Assembly: GCF_000280925.3 (NCBI RefSeq)
Contig: NZ_CP012109.1
Coordinates: forward strand, 3,740,501 to 3,804,500
Length of the DNA stretch: 64,000 nucleotides
Source of the DNA: Myxococcus hansupus
GTDB lineage: Bacteria > Myxococcota > Myxococcia > Myxococcales > Myxococcaceae
Direction of reading: 5' to 3'
Shown in pieces: positions 8,302 through 16,902 of the stretch; position 1 is the stretch's first letter; each line of letters begins with the position of its first letter. A model generated the notes under the pieces. It was given only the letters and a program-made list of their open reading frames with translations, was not told the origin of the DNA and did not search any database. The position numbers and the translations under genes are program-made.

Positions 8302-11088
8302 ATGAGAGAAGGGCAGGCAATGGCCGTGACGCAGCAGGCGAAGGCAGGCAAGACCGCAGCGGTGGAACTCCCCGGGGACATGACGCCGGAGGTGGGGACG
8401 GTGAGCGAGGGTGCGGGCACCCGCGAGATCGCCTCCCTGACCCCCATGATGCGCCAGTACCTGGAGGTGAAGGCGCTCAACCCGGACGCGCTGCTGTTCT
8501 TCCGGCTGGGTGACTTCTACGAGATGTTCTACGAGGACGCGATCAAGGCCTCGGAGATCCTCCAGATCACCCTCACCGCGCGGGCCAAGGGCGCGGACAA
8601 GGTGCCCATGTGCGGCGTCCCGTACCACGCGGCGCGGCGCTACATCGGCCGGCTCGTGTCGGAGGGCCTCAAGGTCGCCATCTGCGAGCAGGTGGAGGAG
8701 GCGGGCAACGGGCCGGGCATCGTCCGCCGTGAAGTCACGCGCATCATCACGCCGGGCATGGTGCTGGATGAAGAAGTGCTGGAGCCGCAGGCCAGCAACT
8801 TCCTGGCGGCCGTGTGCTGGAATGACAAGGGTTGGGGCGCGGCGCTGCTGGAGGCGTCCACCGGCGAGTTCATGGCCCTGGAGGCCCCTGGCATCGCGGA
8901 GCTGGCGGAGGCGCTGTCGCGCGTGGAGCCGCGCGAGCTGCTGGTCGCGGATGGCAAGCGGGACGCGCCCGAGGTGACGCAGCTCTGCGCCCGGCTGGCG
9001 CGCACGCCGGCGATTGCGGAGGGTGAGGGCGCCTCCTTCGAACCCACGCGGGCCGCGGCCTACCTGCGGAGTCACTTCGCGGTGCAGTCGCTGTCCGCCT
9101 TCGGGCTGGATGACGCGCCGCTGGCGGCGGGCGCGGCGGGCGCGGCGCTGCGCTACCTGAAGGACACGCAGAAGACGCCGGCGGCGCACGTGGACCGGCT
9201 GAGCCGGCAGGAGCGCGGCGGCCACCTGCTGATGGACGAGTCCTCGCGGGCGAACCTGGAGGTGCTGCGTTCGCTGCGGGACGGTGGGCGCAAGGGTTCG
9301 CTGCTCGGCGTGCTGGACAAGACGGTGACCAGCCTGGGCGCGCGCAAGCTGGCGCGGTGGCTGGCGTCGCCGCTGGGCTCGCTCCCGGAGATCCACGCGC
9401 GGCTGGACGCGGTGGAGGAGCTGTCCGGGCGCAGCGTGTGGCGCGAGGAGCTGGCCAGCATCCTCAAGGAAGTGGGCGACCTGGAGCGGCTGTGTGGCCG
9501 GCTGTCGCTGGGCGCTGGCAACGCGAGGGATTTGCGGGCGCTGGGTGTGTCGCTGGCGCAGTTGCCTCGGGTCGCGGCGGTGTTGGGGCGGTGTGAGTCC
9601 GCGCTGCTCAAGTCGCTGACGGGGCCGCTGTCCGCGCTGCCGGAGCTGGCGGAGCTGCTGTCTCGCGCCGTGGCGGACGAGCCGCCGGTGACGCTGAAGG
9701 ACGGCGGCATGATTCGCGCCGGCTACAACGCGGAGCTGGACAAGCTGGTGGCGCTGTCCACGCACGGCAAGGACCTGCTGCTCCAGATTGAACAGCGAGA
9801 GAAGGAGCGCACGGGCATCTCCTCGCTGAAGGTCCGCTACAACAAGGTCTTCGGCTACTACCTGGAAGTGACGAAGTCGAACCTGGACCGGGTGCCCAAG
9901 GATTACATCCGCAAGCAGACCACGGTGAACTCGGAGCGCTTCGTCACGCCGGAGTTGAAGGAGTACGAGGAGCAGGTGCTCACGGCCGAGGAGCGGCGGT
10001 GCACGCTGGAGCTCCAGCTCTTCGAGGAGCTGCGGGCGAAGGTGGTGGCGGCGGCGCCGCGCATCCGGTCCGCCGCGGAGGCGGTGGCCGCGGGAGACTC
10101 GCTGCTGTCGTTCGCGCGCTGCGCGGCGGAGTACGGCTACACGCGGCCCGAGGTGGACGCCTCGGAGGCGCTGAGCATCACCGCCGGGCGGCACCCCGTG
10201 GTGGAGCGCATGCTGGGGGCGGGGGATTCGTTCGTTCCCAACGACGTGCGCCTGGACCCGGCGGAGGACGCGCAGCTCCTGGTGATTACCGGGCCGAACA
10301 TGGCCGGCAAGAGCACGGTGATGCGGCAGGTGGCGCTGACGGCGCTGATGGCGCAGGCGGGCTCGTTCGTTCCGGCGAAGGCGGCGCGCATTGGCCTGTG
10401 CGACCGCATCTTCACGCGCGTGGGCGCGGCGGACAACCTGGCGCGCGGTCAGTCCACGTTCATGGTGGAGATGACGGAGACCAGCCACATCCTCCATCAC
10501 GCCACGAACAAGAGCCTCATCATCCTGGATGAGATTGGCCGTGGCACGTCCACGTTCGACGGTCTCTCCATCGCCTGGGCGGTGGCGGAGCACCTGCACG
10601 ACACGGTGGGCGCGCGGGCGCTGTTCGCCACGCACTACCACGAGCTGGTGGACCTGGCCCGTGAGCGGACGCGGGTGAAGAACCTGTGCATCGCCGTGAA
10701 GGAGCAGAACGGCAAGGTCATCTTCCTGCGCAAGCTGGTGCCGGGTGGGGCCAGCCGCTCGTACGGCATCGAGGTCGCGAAGCTCGCAGGCCTGCCACCG
10801 GAGGTCGTCGGACGCGCCCGGGAACTGCTGCAGAACCTGGAGTCCGGTGAGTTGGATGACGCGGGCCGGCCTCGGGTCGCCGTCCGGCAGCCGCAGGGCG
10901 GACGGCGCGCGGCCTCGGCTTCCTCGGGCCAGCTCGGCCTGTTTGGCGCGGAGCCCGTGGCCGCTCCCGCCGGACCGTCTCCGGCGCAGCAGAAGGCGCT
11001 GGATGCGCTGAAAGGCGCGACCATCGACCGGATGACGCCGCTGGACGCGCTCAACCTGCTGGCGAAGATTCAGCGCGAGCTGGAGTAG
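8302..11088 (+). CDS. mutS: DNA mismatch repair protein MutS
   Basis: 928-residue mismatch-recognition ATPase. The mismatch-reading loop is GDFYEMFYEDA near residues 70-80 (the Phe-x-Glu wedge). The Walker A loop is GPNMAGKST near 664-672, followed by DEIGRGTSTFDG and the TxATHYHEL segment. The domain order is complete: mismatch-binding, connector, core/lever, clamp and ATPase. The C-terminal tail (about 860-928) carries a Gly/Ala-rich linker and ends in a helical dimerisation-like segment. Start ATG 8302 follows a GGGGGTGGGG stretch; ATG 8320 is an alternative. The last codons and stop lie inside the first copy of a 106-bp tandem repeat, which is odd and described separately. Confidence 0.97.
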   Translation: MREGQAMAVTQQAKAGKTAAVELPGDMTPEVGTVSEGAGTREIASLTPMMRQYLEVKALNPDALLFFRLGDFYEMFYEDAIKASEILQITLTARAKGADKVPMCGVPYHAARRYIGRLVSEGLKVAICEQVEEAGNGPGIVRREVTRIITPGMVLDEEVLEPQASNFLAAVCWNDKGWGAALLEASTGEFMALEAPGIAELAEALSRVEPRELLVADGKRDAPEVTQLCARLARTPAIAEGEGASFEPTRAAAYLRSHFAVQSLSAFGLDDAPLAAGAAGAALRYLKDTQKTPAAHVDRLSRQERGGHLLMDESSRANLEVLRSLRDGGRKGSLLGVLDKTVTSLGARKLARWLASPLGSLPEIHARLDAVEELSGRSVWREELASILKEVGDLERLCGRLSLGAGNARDLRALGVSLAQLPRVAAVLGRCESALLKSLTGPLSALPELAELLSRAVADEPPVTLKDGGMIRAGYNAELDKLVALSTHGKDLLLQIEQREKERTGISSLKVRYNKVFGYYLEVTKSNLDRVPKDYIRKQTTVNSERFVTPELKEYEEQVLTAEERRCTLELQLFEELRAKVVAAAPRIRSAAEAVAAGDSLLSFARCAAEYGYTRPEVDASEALSITAGRHPVVERMLGAGDSFVPNDVRLDPAEDAQLLVITGPNMAGKSTVMRQVALTALMAQAGSFVPAKAARIGLCDRIFTRVGAADNLARGQSTFMVEMTETSHILHHATNKSLIILDEIGRGTSTFDGLSIAWAVAEHLHDTVGARALFATHYHELVDLARERTRVKNLCIAVKEQNGKVIFLRKLVPGGASRSYGIEVAKLAGLPPEVVGRARELLQNLESGELDDAGRPRVAVRQPQGGRRAASASSGQLGLFGAEPVAAPAGPSPAQQKALDALKGATIDRMTPLDALNLLAKIQRELE

Positions 11089-11333
11089 GGCGGCGGGCCA
11101 GGAGCCCTGTGGGCCCCTGAGTGGGCTCCGGACTCCAGGTCGAAGCTCGCCTCGCTGGGCAGACGCTCGCCCTCGGTCGCGCGAGCTGGAGTAGGGCGGC
11201 CGGGCAGGAGTCCTGTGGGGCCCCTCGGTGGGCCCCGGACTCCAGGTCGAAGCTCGCCTCGCTGGGCAGACGCTCGCCCTCGGTCGCGCGAGCTGGCGTC
11301 GGGCGGTTGGGCCGGAGTCCCTCGGGGCTCCGG
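11073..11333 (+). repeat. 106-107 bp tandem repeat starting in the end of mutS
   Basis: Two full copies (from 11073 and 11179) and a partial third (from 11286) of a 106-107 bp unit. Each begins with GCGCGAGCTGG; the first copy contains the final mutS codons and TAG stop, and the second copy repeats CGAGCTGGAGTAGGGCGG outside the gene. Within each full unit lies CTCCAGGTCGAAGCTCGCC and an AGCTCGC/GCGAGCT inverted repeat. The second copy adds a perfect 7-bp stem, GGGGCCC/GGGCCCC (11218-11224 and 11231-11237), with a 6-nt loop. Copies differ by a few substitutions. It may act as a terminator region or be a dispersed intergenic repeat. Confidence 0.9.
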
Positions 11334-11351
11334 TTGCTTCGCGCCCGATGC

Positions 11352-12122
11352 CTAGAGGTACATGCGCACCGGATGGACGCGGTGGGCCGCTTCCAACGCG
11401 GCCCTGGGACCCGAGCCTCCGTGGACCACCGCCTCGATGCGGTTGTTCGTGGGGCCATGCGGGCTCGCCGGGACGCAGACGGCGTGGGCTTCCTCCAGCG
11501 CCATGGCAGGACGGGCCTGCTGAATGAGATAGGGGATGGGCGGCACGTAGCCGACATCTTCCTGGAAGGCGTATCGCGTCAGGGCATGCTCCACGCGCGT
11601 GTATGCGCAGGAGTTGCCGGAGCGGGAGGGCCTCGACGCCGCGGCCTGCGTTTCCTGGGCGGGAGGCACGCTGCTGGGCAGGGACCGGCGCTGCCGGATG
11701 AGCCGACTCGACGCGACGGCGTCACAGCCGAACTCCAAGGCGCTGAAGGTGAAGCCCTTCAGGGCGGTGGGTGCCTTCGGGTCCACCTCCTGCTCCGAGG
11801 GCACCTCCTGGGTCTCTATGAACTCCGACTCGGGGACCAGCCGCGTCGTGCATTCCAGCGGTTGACCGTCCTGCTTCGTCATGAAGACCACCTGTACGTC
11901 ACTGACGTACCGGGCGCCGGAGGCCTCGGCCCGGTCGAGCAGGGCCAGCACCAGCTCGGTTCCATCCTGCCCCTGTTCGAAGGGCATGGAGATGGACCAG
12001 GCCTCCATGGCGGCGCGCTGCGCCAGGTCCGCCGGAGCCAGCTCCACCGGCTCGACGCGCCGCGCGCTGTGTGTGCATCCCACGAAGACCGACAGAGACA
12101 CCGCGAGGAGTGCGTATCGCAT
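11352..12122 (-). CDS. Predicted lipoprotein of unknown function
   Basis: 256-residue protein with a classical lipoprotein signal: MRYALLAVSLSVFVGC, lipid-attached Cys16. Start ATG 12122 is supported by a GGGAGGT ribosome site 7 nt upstream. The mature part has no domain I recognise; it contains paired cysteines (CTTRL, FGCDAV, NSCAYT, HAVCVP) that could form disulfides outside the cytoplasm, and a run PSEQEVDPKAPTALKG. It is separated from the next minus-strand gene by about 170 bp holding a strong hairpin, so it is probably transcribed alone. Function unknown. Confidence 0.75.
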   Translation of the reverse strand: MRYALLAVSLSVFVGCTHSARRVEPVELAPADLAQRAAMEAWSISMPFEQGQDGTELVLALLDRAEASGARYVSDVQVVFMTKQDGQPLECTTRLVPESEFIETQEVPSEQEVDPKAPTALKGFTFSALEFGCDAVASSRLIRQRRSLPSSVPPAQETQAAASRPSRSGNSCAYTRVEHALTRYAFQEDVGYVPPIPYLIQQARPAMALEEAHAVCVPASPHGPTNNRIEAVVHGGSGPRAALEAAHRVHPVRMYL

Positions 12123-12256
12123 CGGATGACCTCCCAGAATCGTTGTCACGCATAACGTGGCACCGTGGGAGGCATATTGCCTGGGGGCGCGCCTCCGCCG
12201 CGCGCGAACCCGGGGCTCCAGGAATGACCGGGTCCTGAAGCCCCGCAAGCGCGAGC

Positions 12257-12280
12257 ACGTCCCCCTGCTTCAGGGGACGT
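12257..12280 (-). terminator. Strong hairpin, candidate terminator
   Basis: Inverted repeat ACGTCCCC/GGGGACGT (12257-12264 and 12273-12280). Allowing one bulged C, the stem closes further to CTG-CTT-CAG. It lies 12 nt past the stop of the small exported protein on the minus strand. No T-run follows in either direction, so it is terminator-like in position and stem strength only; it could also be an operator for the lipoprotein gene downstream. Confidence 0.45.
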
Positions 12281-12292
12281 CTTCGTGCTGAA

Positions 12293-12619
12293 TTACCGAC
12301 AGGTGATGCTGCTGAAGAGCGGGTAGCAGCCATTCCGACTGCCGCTGGAGCGGGGAATCCAGGTGGTGGTGCCGAAGACGTGGTCGAGGTACGCGGACTC
12401 GTCCTCACCACAGACTCCCGTAAAGGCAACCATCACGCGATAGCCCCGCGCTTCGCAATAGGCGAAGCCATTCGCGGCGGTGAGCCAGATCTCCCTTTCG
12501 TAGCCTTGGTAGTTCGCGGTGACATTGTAGAACGTCGCGTCAGCCTGGGCGACTCCCGCGGTTCCCAGCAGCGCGAGCAGCGCGGTGGACTTCGCCATCT
12601 TGCGGACAAGCGTCTTCAT
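12293..12619 (-). CDS. Small exported Cys-containing protein, unknown
   Basis: 108-residue protein. From ATG 12619 it has a clear signal peptide, MKTLVRKMAKSTALLALLGTAGVAQA, with likely cleavage after AQA. The mature part is about 82 residues with four cysteines (AYCEARG, GVCGED, NGCYPL, ITCR), suggesting two disulfide bonds, and several aromatic residues. I do not recognise the family. The ribosome site reads GGGAGATGGCACC before the ATG. It is followed by a strong hairpin and then the lipoprotein gene. It could be a small envelope or secreted protein. Confidence 0.7.
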   Translation of the reverse strand: MKTLVRKMAKSTALLALLGTAGVAQADATFYNVTANYQGYEREIWLTAANGFAYCEARGYRVMVAFTGVCGEDESAYLDHVFGTTTWIPRSSGSRNGCYPLFSSITCR

Positions 12620-12779
12620 GGTGCCATCTCCCTGGTCGGTTTCCCGGAAGTCCGGGACCGCCAAGCTAAGTCAGACGCCATGGATAGCGATTGCGGGTGG
12701 GTGACAAGCGAGTCACATCCGCGTGGCTGTGATTGTCTGGAATTGTGCCGTGTCACGGATGGCGCGCACCACCCTGGGC

Positions 12780-13475
12780 TCAGTCAATGGCGCGCCACGC
12801 CGCCTCGTCGAGGTCGGGGAACTCAATCCGGCATGGGGTGGCGCCGAGTCCGTCGATGCGGACGAGGCCCTCCTTGCCGAGGACGCCCTCGAACGTCCGC
12901 CCATCATCCAGGACCACCCGGTAGCGCTCGCCGACGTAAGGAGCGTCATCCTCGCCGACCAGCTCGAGCTCAATCCAGTGCTGGCCTGCCTCCGGAGGTG
13001 GTGGCGTGTCCCTCCTGCACGGCGTCACGGTGCCGCCGACCTCGGCGTCGCCGAAGCGCTTGGCGACGGAGGCCGTCTCCGCGAGCTCACCCGTGGGCGC
13101 GCGCTGCTGCGCCGCTTCGAAGAGATAGTCACCCTTGGACAGGGTCGCGTGGCGCTGCTGGGCGGACAGGATGTCACCCGCCCAGGGTTGCGCGGGGTCC
13201 CGGTCGAAGTCAGGGCCGAACTGGCGCATGACGCCGATGAACTTGAACACCTCACGCTCGTTCACGACGCCATGGGTTCGCGCGCGGTCGACACCGTCGC
13301 TCACCAGCGAACTCAGGTCCGCTTCACCCAAAGGGTCCTTCGCGGGGGCCGAATCGGCGAGTCCCTGAAGGGCGCGTTGCTCGAACACCCGCCTCTCGCC
13401 CGTGCCGAGCGTTGTCTGCTGCTCCGCCCGAATCTTCAGGCCGCCAGGCGTCGCGGGTCTACGTGGGGTCGACAT
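12780..13475 (-). CDS. Accessory-operon protein with GPDFD motif and C-terminal beta-domain
   Basis: 231-residue soluble protein, last gene of the four-gene minus-strand operon. The N-terminal half is helical and contains VVNEREVFKFIGVMRQFGPDFD followed by PAQPWAGDIL; from memory, a GPDFD...PWA pattern recurs in small proteins coded beside type VI secretion spike or effector genes, but I cannot search to confirm. The C-terminal 70 residues (WIELELVGEDDAPYVGERYR, then DDGRTFEGVLGKEGLVRIDGL) form a small predicted beta-domain, similar in pattern to the middle domain of the LysM protein that opens the operon. It starts 9 nt after the preceding stop. Function unknown; an adaptor or chaperone for the large neighbour is a guess. 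Confidence 0.6.
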   Translation of the reverse strand: MSTPRRPATPGGLKIRAEQQTTLGTGERRVFEQRALQGLADSAPAKDPLGEADLSSLVSDGVDRARTHGVVNEREVFKFIGVMRQFGPDFDRDPAQPWAGDILSAQQRHATLSKGDYLFEAAQQRAPTGELAETASVAKRFGDAEVGGTVTPCRRDTPPPPEAGQHWIELELVGEDDAPYVGERYRVVLDDGRTFEGVLGKEGLVRIDGLGATPCRIEFPDLDEAAWRAID

Positions 13476-13484
13476 CGCCGCGCC

Positions 13485-16142
13485 TCATCCCTGCAAGCGG
13501 TAGGACTTGCCGCACGTCTTGCATTTGAAATCGCTCACGTCGCGGGATGGCGCCGCGTCGCGGACGGAGTCCCACGCCAGTCGTACGTGTCCGAAGGGAT
13601 GACTGCGATCCGGGTCGCCCTGTGCCCCCTTGTGGCGGGAGCGGGTGCTGGTGTTGTAGCGCCAGACCCAGCCGCGTGCCTCGTACTTGTAGATGGCAAG
13701 CGGGTGGGCATGGCCGCAGTAGCCGGCGGAGACGGTCTGCTTGGCATAGCCGTGAGAGAAGCCGTCGGCGTCAATGCCATAGGAATAGGCAATCTGCCCC
13801 CCACTGCCATTGGCTCGAAGAAACCGCGAGCCGAAGGCGTGGTAGGCATCATGGCGCAGGGCCGGCGTGCGCGCGGATTCAATCACGGTGCGCACCGCCT
13901 CCACCGTCGAGCCCACCAGATAGGCCGCGGCCCGCTCGGCGGCGAGCTTGGCCGCGGCGTGGGCGATGGCGTCGAGGACGAGCCCGGGCGCGGCCCAGTA
14001 GGACGCGGACACCGCCCCTTGCACCTGGCCCGCGAGCGCCACGAACTGCCCCGCGCCGACCGTCAACGCGGTGCCGGCCGCGTTGCTGGCCTTGGCGACG
14101 CGGTGCCGGTTGCTGCGTCCGTTCGCCGAGGCCTGGATCGCCGCTGTCGCCGCCGTCGCGAGGTCGTTGAGGACGTTCTCGTCGGCGTTGTCGAGGTCCA
14201 TGCGCTGCTTGAAGTCCTTGGCCTTCCCCGGCGCGAGCCCGTGCTTGTAGGAGGCCCACAACTCCCCAAGCGCGGAGGCGGCCTCCGCGCCGGCGTTGTC
14301 GGGCGTGAGGAGCTGTTGGCCTGTTCCGACCAAGGCGTTCGCGAGGTGGTCGACGTGGGGAATGAGGTCTCCGTCGAGCGCGCCCGCGGAGATGTTGGTG
14401 AGCTGCGCGTCGGTCAGCGCCGGGCCCACCCGACGCCCGCGAATGGCCCGGGCCGCGACTTCGACCACGGACTCGATGGGGGAGGTCCCCGTCTTCGTCG
14501 AGACGCTCTGGGTGGTGCTGGCGAGGCAGGCCGCGAGCCCGACGATGGTGGCATCCGGGTAGCGCCAGGCCGCGATGGTGACCGCCGCCGCGACGGCGGC
14601 GAACTTGCCGGGACTGGCCGTGACTTCGTTGGGGTGCGCGCGGTTCAGCGCGTACACGGCGGTCGCCGCGGCCCGTGCGACCCGTGAGATGTTGACCCGC
14701 AGCTCTCGGCGGCGATTCGACTTGCGTCGCCGTTGGAGGGAGAGCGCGGCCTCGGTGACGGCGGAGACCACGCTGTTGGTCAGCCCGCCCGCGGCGTTGA
14801 CCCGTCGGGTCCTGAAGCGGAGCACGGCCTGGGCCGCACGCGAGCCGGGCGCGAAGGGGATGCTGCGCCCCTGCAAGTGGGTGGTGCATTCGTAGATGGC
14901 ACCGTGATGCATCGCGGTCATCGCGACCACCCGCGGCCGCTTCGGCTGCTGCATGGACGGTACGTATTGGTACTCCGCGTCACCGTTGAGCAGGATGAAG
15001 CGTTCATCGGTGTGATGCGGCGCATGCCCCGTGTTGAGCTGCGGTGGAGGCGCGCCAGGCGCCGCCGCGGCACGCACGCCAAGCCAGGTCCACGCGCCCG
15101 GCTCGATGGTCCCGTCACGAGTCAGCGCCCCACAGGCCGCTCGGACCCGGCCCGGGTAGCTGTGCAGCGCGGGCGCGGCCGCGGCGACCGTCGCACTCGC
15201 GAGTTCCTGAGCCACGGTGTTGGCCCACCCCGCGTTGTGGAGGCGCAGGGTGGGGAAGGTGTTGTGGCCATTGAGCCAACCGGCCGCGGTCACGGCGTTC
15301 TCCGCGTGGACCACCACGCGCTCCGCGGCGCGCACGGCCGCCAGGACGCACTCCGCCACCGGCAGGTGGGGCTGCCGCCCGGCGGCGGTCTGCGACGCCG
15401 CGAGCACCGTCGCCACCGGCAACGCCACGCGCTGCACAGCGGGGCGATGGAGCAACCCGATGTTGGCATTGACCGACCCGGTGACCAGGCCATGCGCGGC
15501 TCTCGCGCGGACGAGGAACGGCGAGAGCGCGGAAGACGCGACGCCATTGACGGCCGCGACACCCACCGCGGGCGCCGGATGCTGCGGGCTCTGTCGCACG
15601 CATATGAACGCCGCCATGCCGGAGCCGTTGGGATCGGTTTGCGCTCCGGAGCAGCGTTCGACGTAGCCCCACGGAAAGACCTGGTGCTGGACCTGGTTCG
15701 AGTAGGGCACGGTATGAAGCCGCCCGCCGGCCTGCTTGATGCGTTTCTGGAGCTTGGTGGCGAACGTGCTGTGGCCCTGTTCGGGGACGAGCCATTCCGC
15801 GGACAGGCAGCGCGTCACGTGCTTGCTGAGGTTGATGTGATCCTGGTCCCAATGCGACAGGATGATGAGCGGATCATCGCAAAAGCACGGTTTCGTCGGG
15901 GGCGTGGGGAACTTGCCCTTCTCCGTGCTGTAGCCGAAGTCGTAATAGGCGACGATCTTGCCGCCGCCATCCACGATGGCGTTGAGGTTGCCCTGGCCCA
16001 CGTCGAAAACAATCACATAGGGTGACTGCGACCGTTGCCCGCAGTTGCCACACCGCTGTCCCTGGACGTTGGGCTGCCCGCACGACCAGCAGTCGGCGCG
16101 CTGCATGGGATTGGGACCTGCGTGACCGCTCCAGCCCGCCAT
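13485..16142 (-). CDS. Large protein with interrupted metallo-beta-lactamase (ComEC-like) fold and zinc ribbons
   Basis: 885-residue protein, not matched to any named family. Residues 18-34 form a zinc ribbon (Cys18, 21, 31, 34). Residues 42-125 begin a metallo-beta-lactamase fold: VIVFDVGQGNLNAIVDGGG, then the metal motif SHWDQDH with His97, Asp99, Asp101 and His102. The second half appears only at 381-415 (RFILLNGDAEYQYVP, then MHHGA), as in ComEC-type domains (GDAE...HHG). About 190 Ala-rich residues lie between. Residues 430-760 are helical and Ala-rich; the C-terminus is Cys/His/aromatic-rich and ends with a CKTC half-ribbon (874-877). No signal peptide or membrane helix is evident. ATG 16142 sits 1 nt past the previous stop, so translation is likely coupled. 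A nuclease or phosphodiesterase activity is possible, perhaps as a secreted toxin. Confidence 0.65.
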   Translation of the reverse strand: MAGWSGHAGPNPMQRADCWSCGQPNVQGQRCGNCGQRSQSPYVIVFDVGQGNLNAIVDGGGKIVAYYDFGYSTEKGKFPTPPTKPCFCDDPLIILSHWDQDHINLSKHVTRCLSAEWLVPEQGHSTFATKLQKRIKQAGGRLHTVPYSNQVQHQVFPWGYVERCSGAQTDPNGSGMAAFICVRQSPQHPAPAVGVAAVNGVASSALSPFLVRARAAHGLVTGSVNANIGLLHRPAVQRVALPVATVLAASQTAAGRQPHLPVAECVLAAVRAAERVVVHAENAVTAAGWLNGHNTFPTLRLHNAGWANTVAQELASATVAAAAPALHSYPGRVRAACGALTRDGTIEPGAWTWLGVRAAAAPGAPPPQLNTGHAPHHTDERFILLNGDAEYQYVPSMQQPKRPRVVAMTAMHHGAIYECTTHLQGRSIPFAPGSRAAQAVLRFRTRRVNAAGGLTNSVVSAVTEAALSLQRRRKSNRRRELRVNISRVARAAATAVYALNRAHPNEVTASPGKFAAVAAAVTIAAWRYPDATIVGLAACLASTTQSVSTKTGTSPIESVVEVAARAIRGRRVGPALTDAQLTNISAGALDGDLIPHVDHLANALVGTGQQLLTPDNAGAEAASALGELWASYKHGLAPGKAKDFKQRMDLDNADENVLNDLATAATAAIQASANGRSNRHRVAKASNAAGTALTVGAGQFVALAGQVQGAVSASYWAAPGLVLDAIAHAAAKLAAERAAAYLVGSTVEAVRTVIESARTPALRHDAYHAFGSRFLRANGSGGQIAYSYGIDADGFSHGYAKQTVSAGYCGHAHPLAIYKYEARGWVWRYNTSTRSRHKGAQGDPDRSHPFGHVRLAWDSVRDAAPSRDVSDFKCKTCGKSYRLQG

Positions 16143-16143
16143 G

Positions 16144-16889
16144 TCAATCGCCTCGAGTGAAGTGCAGCGCCTGCAGCACGGCTTGGGATCGGAACAGGCC
16201 CCGGAACTGGAAGTGGCCCTGCACGGGAGGCGGCGGGGGCCTCGCGGCGAGGTGTGAGATGGAAATCAACCTGTAGGCTCTGGGATCGTCCAGCTCGTCG
16301 GTTTGGGGATCCGCGATGGAGAGCATGCCTGTCTCGGGGGTCGGCGAGACAGGGTTCCGGTAGCGGCTGAGCGTGAGCCCGTACCAGTAGCCTTCCTGGA
16401 TGGCTCCCGGCTGGCCCTGCGGGGGCGCTCGATCCGGGTCGACACGTCGCTGGAGTCGAGTTGTATGTGATAGAGCGCGAGCGGAGCAGGGTTGTTGTTC
16501 GAGCCCGCGATGTTGCGGTAATGCTCGTAGAAGTGGCGCAGCACCACGCGCTGCGCCACGGAATTCTCCCAGGCCGTCCAGTAGTCCCGGTTGCCAATGA
16601 TCTGCTCGAGTCGAGCGAGCCGATAGTTGCCGGGCATCTGGTTCTCGACGACGTCGTTGAACCACCGCGTGTCGGTGCATTCGAAGTCGAGCAGCCACGG
16701 CCCCTTCTCGTCGCCTTCGAGCGAGGTCAGGAAGCCGTAATAGTAGACCTGTTGCATGAACACGCTGGGCGCGCGGCGAACCGTGCCCGAACGGCGCACC
16801 ATGCCTCGGGGGACACTCAGTCCCGGGCTGAAGAGCGGGGGAGGCTCGTCAAGGAGCGGACGGCGGCTGGTACGGACGTTTCGTGCCAT
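16144..16889 (-). pseudogene. Uncharacterised accessory-operon protein with apparent frameshift
   Basis: Reading from ATG 16889 gives MARNVRTSRRPLLDEPPP and a convincing soluble protein up to about SSDVSTRIERP. The frame then decays to Arg/Ser-rich nonsense, while a sibling frame takes over with IQEGYWYGLTLSRYRNP and runs to TGA at 16144, next to the next gene's ATG. The switch is at a run of five G on the plus strand (16421-16425; C on the coding strand). One extra base there would restore one 248-residue protein reading ERPPQGQPGAIQEGYWYG. This may be a sequencing error, a recent mutation or slippage. I see no known domain; aromatic-rich segments such as QQVYYYGFLTSLEGDEKGPW stand out. Confidence 0.65.
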
Positions 16890-16902
16890 GTCGTGTCGGC
16901 GC

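Noticed and set aside
8170-10641. Minus-strand extension upstream of nhaA
   Set aside because: Arg/His-rich shadow of mutS; NhaA starts properly at 8169.
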